The notes below the pieces were generated by a model that worked only from the letters and a program-made list of their open reading frames with translations, did no database searches and was not told the DNA's origin. Of a stretch of 64,000 nt of DNA, positions 40,368-47,221 are shown in pieces (position 1 is the first letter of the stretch; each line of letters starts with the position of its first letter). Location of the stretch: contig NZ_JOEM01000013.1 in the NCBI RefSeq assembly GCF_000718135.1, positions 124,001 through 188,000 of the forward strand, given 5' to 3'. Source of the stretch: Streptomyces cyaneofuscatus (lineage in GTDB: Bacteria; Actinomycetota; Actinomycetes; Streptomycetales; Streptomycetaceae). The translations under genes and the position numbers were made by a program.

Positions 40368-41240
40368 GTGACTGGAACGACTGGAACGCTCGTGCTCGCA
40401 GGGACCCCCATCGGTGACGTGGCGGACGCCCCGCCACGCCTGGCCGCCGAACTGGAGCGGGCCGACGTCGTCGCCGCCGAGGACACCCGGCGGCTGCGCC
40501 GGCTCACCCAGGCGCTCGGCATCCACACCTCGGGGCGTGTCGTCTCCTACTTCGAGGGGAACGAGTCCGCCCGTACGCCGGAGCTCGTGGAAGCCTTGGT
40601 GGGGGGCGCCCGGGTGCTGCTCGTCACGGATGCGGGAATGCCGTCCGTGTCCGACCCGGGCTATCGGCTCGTCGCCGCCGCGGTGGAGAAGGACATTCGC
40701 GTCACCGCCGTGCCGGGGCCGAGCGCCGTACTGACCGCCCTGGCCCTCTCCGGGCTGCCCGTCGACCGCTTCTGCTTCGAGGGGTTCCTCCCGCGCAAGG
40801 CCGGGGAGCGGCTCTCCAAGCTCCGTGAGAACGCCGACGAGCGGCGCACCATGGTCTTCTTCGAGGCCCCCCACCGGCTCGACGACACCCTCGCCGCCAT
40901 GACCGAGGTCTTCGGCGCCGAGCGGCGCGCCGCCGTGTGCCGGGAGCTGACCAAGACGTACGAGGAGGTCAAGCGCGGTCCGCTCGGTGAGCTGGCCGTG
41001 TGGGCCGAGGACGGCGTACGGGGCGAGATCACCGTCGTCGTGGAAGGTGCCACCGACTCCGGTGACGAGGGGCTGGACGCCGAGGAGCTCGTCCGGCGCG
41101 TGCGCGTGAGGGAGGAGGCGGGGGAGCGGCGCAAGGAGGCCATCGCCGCTGTCGCCGCCGCCGCCGGGGTGCCCAAGCGGGAGGTGTTCGACGCGGTGGT
41201 GGCCGCCAAGAACGCGGAGAAGGCTCCGCCCAAGCCGTAG
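40368..41240 (+). CDS. rsmI: 16S rRNA 2'-O-ribose C1402 methyltransferase
   Basis: A 290-residue SAM-dependent tetrapyrrole-methylase-fold enzyme that modifies C1402 in the ribosomal decoding centre. Landmarks: LVLAGTPIGDVADAPPR at the N-terminus, VAAEDTRRLRRL, TDAGMPSVSDPG, VPGPSAVLTALALSGL and FFEAPHRLDDTL. GTG 40368 gives the common VTGTTGTLVLAGTPIGD start with GAGG upstream; ATG 40359 (MADVTG) is the alternative. The stop codon lies inside a tandem hexamer repeat. Confidence 0.95.
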   Translation: MTGTTGTLVLAGTPIGDVADAPPRLAAELERADVVAAEDTRRLRRLTQALGIHTSGRVVSYFEGNESARTPELVEALVGGARVLLVTDAGMPSVSDPGYRLVAAAVEKDIRVTAVPGPSAVLTALALSGLPVDRFCFEGFLPRKAGERLSKLRENADERRTMVFFEAPHRLDDTLAAMTEVFGAERRAAVCRELTKTYEEVKRGPLGELAVWAEDGVRGEITVVVEGATDSGDEGLDAEELVRRVRVREEAGERRKEAIAAVAAAAGVPKREVFDAVVAAKNAEKAPPKP

Positions 41241-41269
41241 CCGTGGCCGTGGCCGTAGCCGTGGCCGTC
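41234..41269 (+). repeat. Six tandem GCCGT(G/A/C) hexamers over the rsmI stop codon
   Basis: Units at 41234, 41240, 41246, 41252, 41258 and 41264 read GCCGTA, GCCGTG, GCCGTG, GCCGTA, GCCGTG, GCCGTC. The rsmI TAG is formed by the first GCCGTA-G junction. The repeat fills the gap to the stop of the convergent hydrolase gene. Confidence 0.85.
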
Positions 41270-41276
41270 AGCGTGC

Positions 41277-42350
41277 TTACGGCGTTTCCGTCAGCAGTCC
41301 GTACGCCGTCGCCACGAACGTGTCCGCCCGGTGCACCCGCCTTGTCGCCGTCGCCACCACCGCCAGACCCGTGCCGGGGCGGAAGCCGAGGAACGCCTGC
41401 TGGCCCAGGGTCGCTCCGGCATGGAACAGGACCGGGCCGTACGGGGTCGGGTGCTGGAACCACGTCAGCGTGTGGGTGTGCGCGTGGCGCCAGCCCCGCC
41501 GCAGCACCGGGCGGGTCACCTCGGTGAGCGCGGCGGCCAGGGTGGGGTCGGTCGGGGAGCCCGAAGCGCCCCCCGCATGAGCCTCCAGGAACGTCAGCAG
41601 GTCCAGCGGTGACGAGCGGAGTGCCCCCGCCGCCGTGAAGCCCCCCGTGTCCAGCGCCGGCAGCGGGGTTCCGTCGCGGCGGTGACCCGTCGCGTCGGTG
41701 GAGTCCGGGCCAGGGCGCAGCAGCGTGGCCTCCAGGCCCAGCGGGGCCAGCACCTGTTGGTGCAGCAGCACCTCCCACGGGGTTCCGGTGGCGGCGGCCA
41801 AGGTGTGGCCGAGGACGGAGACCGCGAAGTTCGAGTAGTGCCAGCGCGTGCCGGGGCGGTGGCGCGGGCGGGCGCGGAGGAAGGCCCGGACCACCCGGTC
41901 CGCCGGGTAGTTCCCGTACGGGTCCGTCGACCACCGCGGCACCGCCTGCGGGTAGAAGTCGGCGGGCAGGCCCGGCAGCCCCGAGGTGTGGGTCAGCAGA
42001 TGGCGCAGCGTGATCCGCCGCACCGCCGGGTGCACCGGGAAGCCCGGGGCCAGCAGGTCCGCCGCCCGGTCCTCGTACCGCACCCTCCCCTGCGCCACCA
42101 GCCGGGCCAGCAGCAGCCCCGCGAACGGCTTGGAGGCCGAGCCCAGTTCGTAGTGGAGCTGCTCCCGGGCGACCGGGCCGGCTTCCGCGCTGCCGCCCGT
42201 GTGGACCGTACGGACCCCGCCCCGGCTCATCGCGAGCACCACGTCCGGGGCGTCGATCCGGTCGGCCGACTCCGCGAGCAATCTGGCGGTGGCCGAAGAG
42301 CCGACAGCCGTCACCGGGGCCGCCGCCGTCACGCCCGTCACCTCCGTCAT
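41277..42350 (-). CDS. Beta-lactamase-fold serine hydrolase of the five-gene cassette
   Basis: A 357-residue cytoplasmic S12-type hydrolase. The motifs are Ser-x-x-Lys in LGSASKPF, Tyr-x-Asn in WHYSNF and HAGATLG in place of KTG. LRHLLTHTSGLPG is a typical segment. It is the last gene of the leftward cassette; its ATG overlaps the preceding stop (ATGA at 42347-42350). In peptide-natural-product clusters such enzymes can act as peptidases or esterases, so here it may process the cassette's product. This is inference. It differs from the hydrolase at 23560. Confidence 0.88.
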   Translation of the reverse strand: MTEVTGVTAAAPVTAVGSSATARLLAESADRIDAPDVVLAMSRGGVRTVHTGGSAEAGPVAREQLHYELGSASKPFAGLLLARLVAQGRVRYEDRAADLLAPGFPVHPAVRRITLRHLLTHTSGLPGLPADFYPQAVPRWSTDPYGNYPADRVVRAFLRARPRHRPGTRWHYSNFAVSVLGHTLAAATGTPWEVLLHQQVLAPLGLEATLLRPGPDSTDATGHRRDGTPLPALDTGGFTAAGALRSSPLDLLTFLEAHAGGASGSPTDPTLAAALTEVTRPVLRRGWRHAHTHTLTWFQHPTPYGPVLFHAGATLGQQAFLGFRPGTGLAVVATATRRVHRADTFVATAYGLLTETP

Positions 42351-43288
42351 GCCGGGGCCGTCGCAGGGGCGCTCAGGTCCGACAGCGCCCGGCTCATCGC
42401 CAGCGCCGAGGCGAACGCGGCGACCAGCGTCGGGTGGTAGACCAGGTCGAACACCGACTCCTCGTCGCCCTCCGGCATGTCGCCCACCACCGGCATCGCC
42501 CCGTCCGGCTGCTGCGCCTGGGCGAACCCCTGCCAGGCCGCCGCGTCCAGCGTGGGGGAGGGCAGGCACGCGTCCACCACCAGCAGTTCGCCCAGCAGGT
42601 CCCACCGCTTCAGGTCGAGCCAGTCGTCCAGCCAGGCCGGAAGCCAGAGTTCCAGGTACTCGGCGATGTCGACGGGGAGGTCCGCGGGCTTCTCGCCCCA
42701 GTCCGTCAGGTGGAAGACCGTGTGCGTGATGTCGTAGCCGATGTGGCCCTCCACCGTCCACGGCTCGGGCCGTCGCGCCAGCCAGGTGTGCGCCAGCGCC
42801 GCAGTCTCCGGAACGCTCGGCTCCACCCCGAACCGCCGCTCGATCGCGCTGAGGCCGAGGCGCCGCACCGGCAGCACCTCCAGCGCCGCCCAGCTGGCCA
42901 GGCGGTGGTTGAGGCGGATTGCGGACTCCAGGTCCGGCTGCCGGTAGCCCAGCTCCCGGAACGGTACGTAGACCTCCAGCGGTACCGGCGAGAGCGGTTC
43001 GCGCCGCTGGCCCTCCAGCAGCCGGGCCCCGGAGTCCAGCAGCTCGTGCCAGGCGTGGTCCAGCAGCTTGTGCGCGAGCGCGGACTGCTGCGAGCCCGCC
43101 ACCCCCTCGCGGAAGATGACCTTCCCGATCAGCGCCAGCTCGCCCAGCGGCTTGAACCGGTCCAGCATCCCCGCCTCCGGGGACGGGTCGGCCTCCAGAC
43201 GGAACCCTTCGCGGTGCTCGTACAGCCAGCCCAGGGCCTTCGCCCCGACGTCGTGGATCTGCTGGATGCCGGTGTTTCCGCTGCTCAT
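42347..43288 (-). CDS. DUF6895-like protein, paralogue B
   Basis: A 313-residue soluble, mostly helical protein. It shares with the gene upstream the landmarks FKPLGELALIGK, an ELGYRQ/FAGYGLRH-type segment, GYDITHTVFHLTDWGEKP, WDLLGELLVVDACLP and YHPTLVAAFASALA near the C-terminus. The HTVFH...D spacing could bind a metal. I assign DUF6895 from memory of Streptomyces annotations. The function is unknown. Coupled on both sides by ATGA overlaps. Confidence 0.8.
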   Translation of the reverse strand: MSSGNTGIQQIHDVGAKALGWLYEHREGFRLEADPSPEAGMLDRFKPLGELALIGKVIFREGVAGSQQSALAHKLLDHAWHELLDSGARLLEGQRREPLSPVPLEVYVPFRELGYRQPDLESAIRLNHRLASWAALEVLPVRRLGLSAIERRFGVEPSVPETAALAHTWLARRPEPWTVEGHIGYDITHTVFHLTDWGEKPADLPVDIAEYLELWLPAWLDDWLDLKRWDLLGELLVVDACLPSPTLDAAAWQGFAQAQQPDGAMPVVGDMPEGDEESVFDLVYHPTLVAAFASALAMSRALSDLSAPATAPA

Positions 43289-44358
43289 GGGGTGTGCCTT
43301 TCCCGGCCGGACCTGGACCCGGCCCCGTCCGTCAGCGACCTCAAGGACCTCAAGGACCTCAAGGACAGGGCCGCCGCGAATGCCGTGACGAGGGTGGAGT
43401 GGTAGCAGTCGATGAAGGGGTACGGATCCGGCGCCGTGTCCTGCACCGGTACGCCGGTCTCCGGGACGCAGCCCGTCGTGTGCTGGACGTCCGCCAGCAC
43501 CGGCCACACCGCGTCCAGCAGCTCCAGCGGCGGCGGGCCCGGCAGCGAGGCGCCGACCGCCAGCAGCTCGCCCGTGAGGTCCCACTGGCCGCTCTCCAGA
43601 CAGCCGTCGGCCCACGCGGGCAGCCAGGTCCGCAGGTACGCGTCCGTCTTCTCCGGCACCCGGTCGGGCATCCGGCCCCAGTCGGTGAGGTGGAAGACGG
43701 TGTGGGTCAGCGCGTAGCCGGACGGGCCCTCGAACATCCACGGCTCCGAGAGCCCGCCCAGCCAGGTCCGGGACAGCACCGCGCCCGCGTCGGTGTGGGT
43801 CAGGACCCCCACCCGCCGCTCGGAGTTGATCAGCCCGAGCTGCCGGTTGGCGTGCTGCTCGGTGTGGGCCCAGGCGCGGGTCGCGGTGAGCGGGCGGGCC
43901 AGGGCCTCGAACCCCTCGTGGCGCAGCCCGTACCCGGCGAAGGCGGCGTAGATCTCGTACGGGTACGCCGCGAAGGGCTCCGTACGCAGCAGTTCCAGGA
44001 GCAGGTCGCCCGCGCCGACCTGCTCCCAGGCGTACGTGACGAGGTCCCCGGCCACCTCGTGTTCCGGGGTTCCGGGGGCGGTGGCGGCGCGGACCGTGGA
44101 GCAGAGCTGGGCCAGTTCGCCGAGGGGTTTGAGGGTGGCGTTGACCTGGGTGCGGGGGTCCAGGACGTCGTCGGGGAGCGCGAACTCCGCCCGGTGTGCG
44201 TCGGTCCAGGCGAGGGCGGTACGCAGGAGGTGCGGGAGGACGGCGAGCGCGGCGCCGGGGGAGGCGTGGCCCCGGGGGGCCTGGCCGGGGTGTGCCTCAC
44301 GGCGAGGGGCCCGATTCTCCGGGCGCCCCTGGGGCCCTTGCGTCGCGGTCGTCGTCAT
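43285..44358 (-). CDS. DUF6895-like protein, paralogue A
   Basis: A 357-residue protein homologous to paralogue B over residues ~45-335: LKPLGELAQLCSTV, GYALTHTVFHLTDWGRMP, WDLTGELLAVGASLPGP, YHSTLVTAFAAALSL. It has an extra ~40-residue Pro/Arg/Gly N-terminus and a C-terminal (Ser-Leu-Arg)n tail encoded by a tandem 9-base repeat. ATG 44358 overlaps the preceding stop. Two divergent copies side by side suggest a heterodimer or two sequential steps. Confidence 0.8.
   Translation of the reverse strand: MTTTATQGPQGRPENRAPRREAHPGQAPRGHASPGAALAVLPHLLRTALAWTDAHRAEFALPDDVLDPRTQVNATLKPLGELAQLCSTVRAATAPGTPEHEVAGDLVTYAWEQVGAGDLLLELLRTEPFAAYPYEIYAAFAGYGLRHEGFEALARPLTATRAWAHTEQHANRQLGLINSERRVGVLTHTDAGAVLSRTWLGGLSEPWMFEGPSGYALTHTVFHLTDWGRMPDRVPEKTDAYLRTWLPAWADGCLESGQWDLTGELLAVGASLPGPPPLELLDAVWPVLADVQHTTGCVPETGVPVQDTAPDPYPFIDCYHSTLVTAFAAALSLRSLRSLRSLTDGAGSRSGRERHTP
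43337..43363 (-). repeat. Tandem 9-base repeat coding Ser-Leu-Arg units
   Basis: GACCTCAAG is repeated three times exactly (43337, 43346, 43355) with a fourth partial copy. On the coding strand it encodes the LRSLRSLRSL tail of paralogue A. Copy number may vary between strains without breaking the frame. Confidence 0.85.
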
Positions 44359-45077
44359 CGCGCCCTCGCCTCGGCCATCAGCCGGGCCGCCCGGACGTGC
44401 AGGGTGACGCGCGGGTCGTGGCCGCCCATCAGCTCGACGAAGTCGAGGCCGCGCTCCAGGCCCAGGGTCGCCGGTTCGCCGCCGATCGCCGCGAGCCAGC
44501 GGCCCGCGCCCGCCGCCTGGAGCCAGTCGCGCCGCCGCACCGCGCGGACGAAGCCGCGCGCGAGGTCGACCGCCCGGGCCGCCGCGGCCCGCTGCACGGC
44601 CGAGGGCGCGGCCGGTACGGCGAGGGGGGCGAGGACCGAGAGCTGGTGGGTGAAGGACTGCCAGGGCGCCTGCTCCAGCCAGGCGGCGTCGGGCTCCTCG
44701 TAGGTTCCGGGGGAAGCCGTGCCGGTCGTGCCTGTCGTGCCCGGGGGCTGCGCCATGCGCTGGAGCGTGGAGATCATGTGCCAGTGGCTCCAGGCCGTGG
44801 CGGCCGGAGCGTCGGGCTTGGGCGGGAATTCCCGTACCGCCCGGTCGAGCACGGCGACGTCTCCCGGATGCGGATGACGCCCGTACAGAACACTCGGGAG
44901 CAGCAGATCGGCACCGATGACCCGCGCGGCCGCAATTCCGGTCCGGTTCTCCTCGTCGATTCCTGCCGCGCCGCATACCGTGGCGAGGTGGTCCCCGCTC
45001 CGAAGAGCGAGGACCACCTCTGTTGCCAGGTCATGCACGGCACCCGCGAGCGGGGACGAAGCATGTGTCTGGTCCAT
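44355..45077 (-). CDS. Unknown protein of the five-gene cassette
   Basis: A 240-residue soluble protein rich in Ala, helical throughout, with segments HDLATEVVLALRSGDHLATV, TAWSHWHMISTLQRMA, FTHQLSVLAPLAVP and LGLERGLDFVELMGGHD. A Gly-Thr-Thr low-complexity patch lies near residues 112-120. I recognise no family. ATG 45077 follows the small peptide gene by 10 bases, and its stop overlaps the next start (ATGA). Its position directly after the peptide hints at a partner or modifying role. Confidence 0.75.
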   Translation of the reverse strand: MDQTHASSPLAGAVHDLATEVVLALRSGDHLATVCGAAGIDEENRTGIAAARVIGADLLLPSVLYGRHPHPGDVAVLDRAVREFPPKPDAPAATAWSHWHMISTLQRMAQPPGTTGTTGTASPGTYEEPDAAWLEQAPWQSFTHQLSVLAPLAVPAAPSAVQRAAAARAVDLARGFVRAVRRRDWLQAAGAGRWLAAIGGEPATLGLERGLDFVELMGGHDPRVTLHVRAARLMAEARAR

Positions 45078-45087
45078 GTTCCGACGT

Positions 45088-45264
45088 TCAGCCCTTCTTC
45101 GGGCGCGGGGTCGGAGGCGAAAGCAGCAGGGCCCCGCCGCCGGCGAGAAGCGCGAGGTAGGCGCACTCGCGGGAGTCGCGGTAGACGCCGTCGATCTCGC
45201 CCGGGTTGAGCGCCGTGTCGAGGTCGAGCTCGATGTCGGTGGCAGTGGTGTCCGTGGTGTACAT
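45088..45264 (-). CDS. 58-residue peptide, possible precursor, first gene of the cassette
   Basis: A short protein with two distinct halves. The N-terminus is acidic and Thr/Asp-rich (MYTTDTTATDIELDLDTALN PGEIDG). The C-terminus is hydrophobic, then proline/basic (ECAYLALLAGGGALLLS, then PPTPRPKKG). There is one cysteine, at residue ~34. An acidic leader followed by a distinct C-terminal core is the general layout of ribosomal peptide precursors, but no known class motif is visible. A single-pass membrane peptide is the main alternative. GGGGAG precedes ATG 45264. Confidence 0.7.
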   Translation of the reverse strand: MYTTDTTATDIELDLDTALNPGEIDGVYRDSRECAYLALLAGGGALLLSPPTPRPKKG

Positions 45265-45298
45265 GGGTGCTCCCCATCCTGTGGGAAATCGGGTTGGT

Positions 45299-45336
45299 GT
45301 ACGTACCGAGTCACGCTTGACGTACGTTCCGAGTGA
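45299..45336 (-). promoter_or_regulatory. Direct repeats upstream of the peptide cassette
   Basis: GTACGTACCGAGTCA (45299-45313) and GTACGTTCCGAGTGA (45322-45336) match at 13 of 15 bases with a 23-base period (about two helical turns), 35-70 bases before the peptide start. They form a likely activator or repressor site for the five-gene operon. Confidence 0.5.
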
Positions 45337-45754
45337 AAGGGAGGAATGGGAGCGCCGCAAATCGGGACCGGACATCCGTGGTAATAGGGGATTCAATTGA
45401 ATGATGAATTCATGCGGCGAATGGGTGATTAGGCGTTGAGAATTCGGGGAATTGTGGGGGGTCGGGTGGGGGTGGTGCGCGGGCGCATTCGCCCCGGGTG
45501 GCGGGCGCGTTCGGGGGCGCTCGGTGGTCCGCCGCTCACCCGCTGTCCCGTCCGCCGGTCACGGGCCGGCCTGTCGCGGGCCATGCGGCGGCAAAGGGCG
45601 GCAAAAGGAGGCCAAGAACGCATCAACAACGGCTCTGAGCTGGTGCGTCCGCCCCGGCGCGGGTGTCCACTGGAAGGAACGGGCCACCTGCTCGAAACCC
45701 TCGGGCGGGCCGGCCTTCCCCGGAGTGCCTGACCGGCGGACAAGAGGAGCGGGT
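45337..45754. other. Gene-free gap between the cassette and the zinc-ribbon gene
   Basis: With the direct repeats included, 490 bases separate the two starts. The stretch ~45380-45450 is unusually AT-rich for this genome and holds the palindromes TTCAATTGAA and TGAATTCA. The rest (45470-45740) is GC-rich, with short open frames of poor composition that I do not accept as genes. It may be an insertion boundary or the promoter region of both flanking units. Confidence 0.5.
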
Positions 45755-46111
45755 ATGAGCGAGATCGCAGCGACCACCGTCCATGAGGCGTACGCCTTCG
45801 CCTGCATGCGGTGCGGGTACGGCTGGGAGCAGTCCTACGAGATAGAGCACCACGTGGACGTCCACGGTCACGAGTTCGTCGTCTACAAGGCCGACGGTGA
45901 GCGTGTGCCGTCCCCGCTCTCCACGCCCACCTGCGCCAACTGCGACGGGCACGTTGTGCGCATCATGCGGGCGGGCCGGGTGGCCGGTGCGCAGCAGTTC
46001 CTGCACACGCCGAAGAGCGCCAAGCGGGCCCCGGAGAAGGTCCCGGCCGCCCGCTCCGCCGACCGCCACTGGCGGCTGTCGGACCTGCTCCACCCCTTCC
46101 ACCGCAGGTGA
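45755..46111 (+). CDS. Small zinc-ribbon-like protein
   Basis: A 118-residue protein with two Cys-x2-Cys knuckles, CMRCGYGWEQSY (residues ~17-28) and CANCDGHVVRIM (~61-72), separated by a His-rich strand (EIEHHVDVHGHE). This is a probable four-cysteine zinc ribbon with a basic C-terminal tail (HWRLSDLLHPFHRR). GAGGAGC precedes ATG 45755. The function is unknown. Confidence 0.8.
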   Translation: MSEIAATTVHEAYAFACMRCGYGWEQSYEIEHHVDVHGHEFVVYKADGERVPSPLSTPTCANCDGHVVRIMRAGRVAGAQQFLHTPKSAKRAPEKVPAARSADRHWRLSDLLHPFHRR

Positions 46112-46200
46112 CGAGGGTGGTGTGACCGGGCCCGGCCCACCGGCGTCGCGCCTCCCCGCGTGAGGACCCCGTCCTCGTACGCCGGTGAACCGGGCCCTCG

Positions 46201-46206
46201 TAGAGT
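46201..46206 (+). promoter_or_regulatory. -10 element of a leaderless-type promoter for tatD
   Basis: TAGAGT, then CGTCCGC (7 bases), then ATG 46214. No ribosome site. Confidence 0.5.
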
Positions 46207-46213
46207 CGTCCGC

Positions 46214-47080
46214 ATGAGCCGTACCGAAGCCCCGCCGCTGCCCGAACCCCTCCGGGTCCCGGTCGCCGACTCCCACACCCACCTGGACATGCAGGACGCC
46301 ACCGTCGAGGAGGCCCTCGCCCGGGCCGCCGCGGTGAACGTCACGACGGTGGTCCAGGTGGGCTGCGACGTGGTCGGCTCCCGCTGGGCCGCCGAGACCG
46401 CCGCCGCCCACCCCGCCGTCCACGCCTCGGTCGCCCTGCACCCGAACGAGGCCCCGCGCATCGTCCACGGCGACCCGGACGGGACCGCGCGGCAGGGGGC
46501 CCGGGAACCCGGCGGCAAGGCGGCGCTGGACGACGCGCTGGCGGAGATCGACGCGCTGGCCGCCCTCGACCATGTGCGCGGGGTCGGCGAGACGGGCCTG
46601 GACTTCTTCCGTACGGGCCCCGAGGGCATCGCCGCCCAGGAGGAGTCGTTCCGGGCCCACATCGAGATCGCCAAGCGGCACGGCAAGGCCCTGGTCATCC
46701 ACGACCGGGACGCGCACGCGGACGTCCTGCGGGTCCTGGCCGACGCGGGCGCGCCCGAGCGGACCGTCTTCCACTGCTACTCCGGCGACGCCGAGATGGC
46801 CGAGGTCTGCGCGCGGGCCGGGTACTTCATGTCCTTCGCCGGCAACATGACCTTCAAGAACGCCCAGCCGCTGCGCGACGCGCTCGCCGTCGCCCCCACC
46901 GAGCTGGTCCTCGTCGAGACGGACGCGCCCTTCCTCACCCCCGCCCCGTATCGCGGACGGCCCAACGCCCCGTACCTCATCCCGGTCACGCTCCGCGCCA
47001 TGGCTGCGGTGAAGGGGCTGGACGAGGACACGCTGGCCGCCGCGATCTACGACAACACGGCACGCGCGTTCGACTTCTGA
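46214..47080 (+). CDS. tatD: TatD-family metal-dependent hydrolase (3'-5' DNase)
   Basis: A 288-residue TIM-barrel nuclease/hydrolase. The metal ligands are visible: SHTHLD (His-x-His), GETGLDF (Glu), VIHDRDA (His), FHCYSG (His) and VETDAPFLTP (Asp). A short insertion (residues ~92-110, GDPDGTARQGAREPG) is lineage-specific. It lies upstream of rpfB-rsmA-ispE, as in mycobacteria (Rv1008-Rv1011). Confidence 0.93.
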   Translation: MSRTEAPPLPEPLRVPVADSHTHLDMQDATVEEALARAAAVNVTTVVQVGCDVVGSRWAAETAAAHPAVHASVALHPNEAPRIVHGDPDGTARQGAREPGGKAALDDALAEIDALAALDHVRGVGETGLDFFRTGPEGIAAQEESFRAHIEIAKRHGKALVIHDRDAHADVLRVLADAGAPERTVFHCYSGDAEMAEVCARAGYFMSFAGNMTFKNAQPLRDALAVAPTELVLVETDAPFLTPAPYRGRPNAPYLIPVTLRAMAAVKGLDEDTLAAAIYDNTARAFDF

Positions 47081-47086
47081 GCGGGG

Positions 47087-47119
47087 GATGAGCCGGTGAT
47101 GAGCCGGTGATGAGCCGGG
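47087..47119 (+). repeat. Three tandem 11-base repeats after tatD
   Basis: GATGAGCCGGT, GATGAGCCGGT and GATGAGCCGGG in uninterrupted tandem, between the tatD stop and the rpfB promoter. Confidence 0.85.
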
Positions 47120-47146
47120 GCGGGCACGCTGCGTAGCCGTGTCGCT

Positions 47147-47175
47147 TTGGAGAGTCACCGGTGCTCCGCTATCGT
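47147..47175 (+). promoter_or_regulatory. Candidate rpfB promoter
   Basis: TTGGAG (47147-47152) and TATCGT (47170-47175), 17 bases apart. The predicted start is near 47182, giving a leader of about 40 bases before GTG 47222. Confidence 0.5.
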
Positions 47176-47221
47176 CCCCGCGCACGACGGGGGCGGCAGC
47201 AGGCGGATCATCGGGAGCGGC

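Noticed and set aside
41234..41269. Hexamer array as a CRISPR or integron-like repeat
   Set aside because: Units are 6 bases with no spacers. It is a simple tandem repeat, and no cas gene is present in the window.
45436..45732. 98-residue frame in the gap before the zinc-ribbon gene
   Set aside because: Arg/Gly/Pro-rich with no ribosome site or recognisable motif, and overlapping frames on both strands are equally open.
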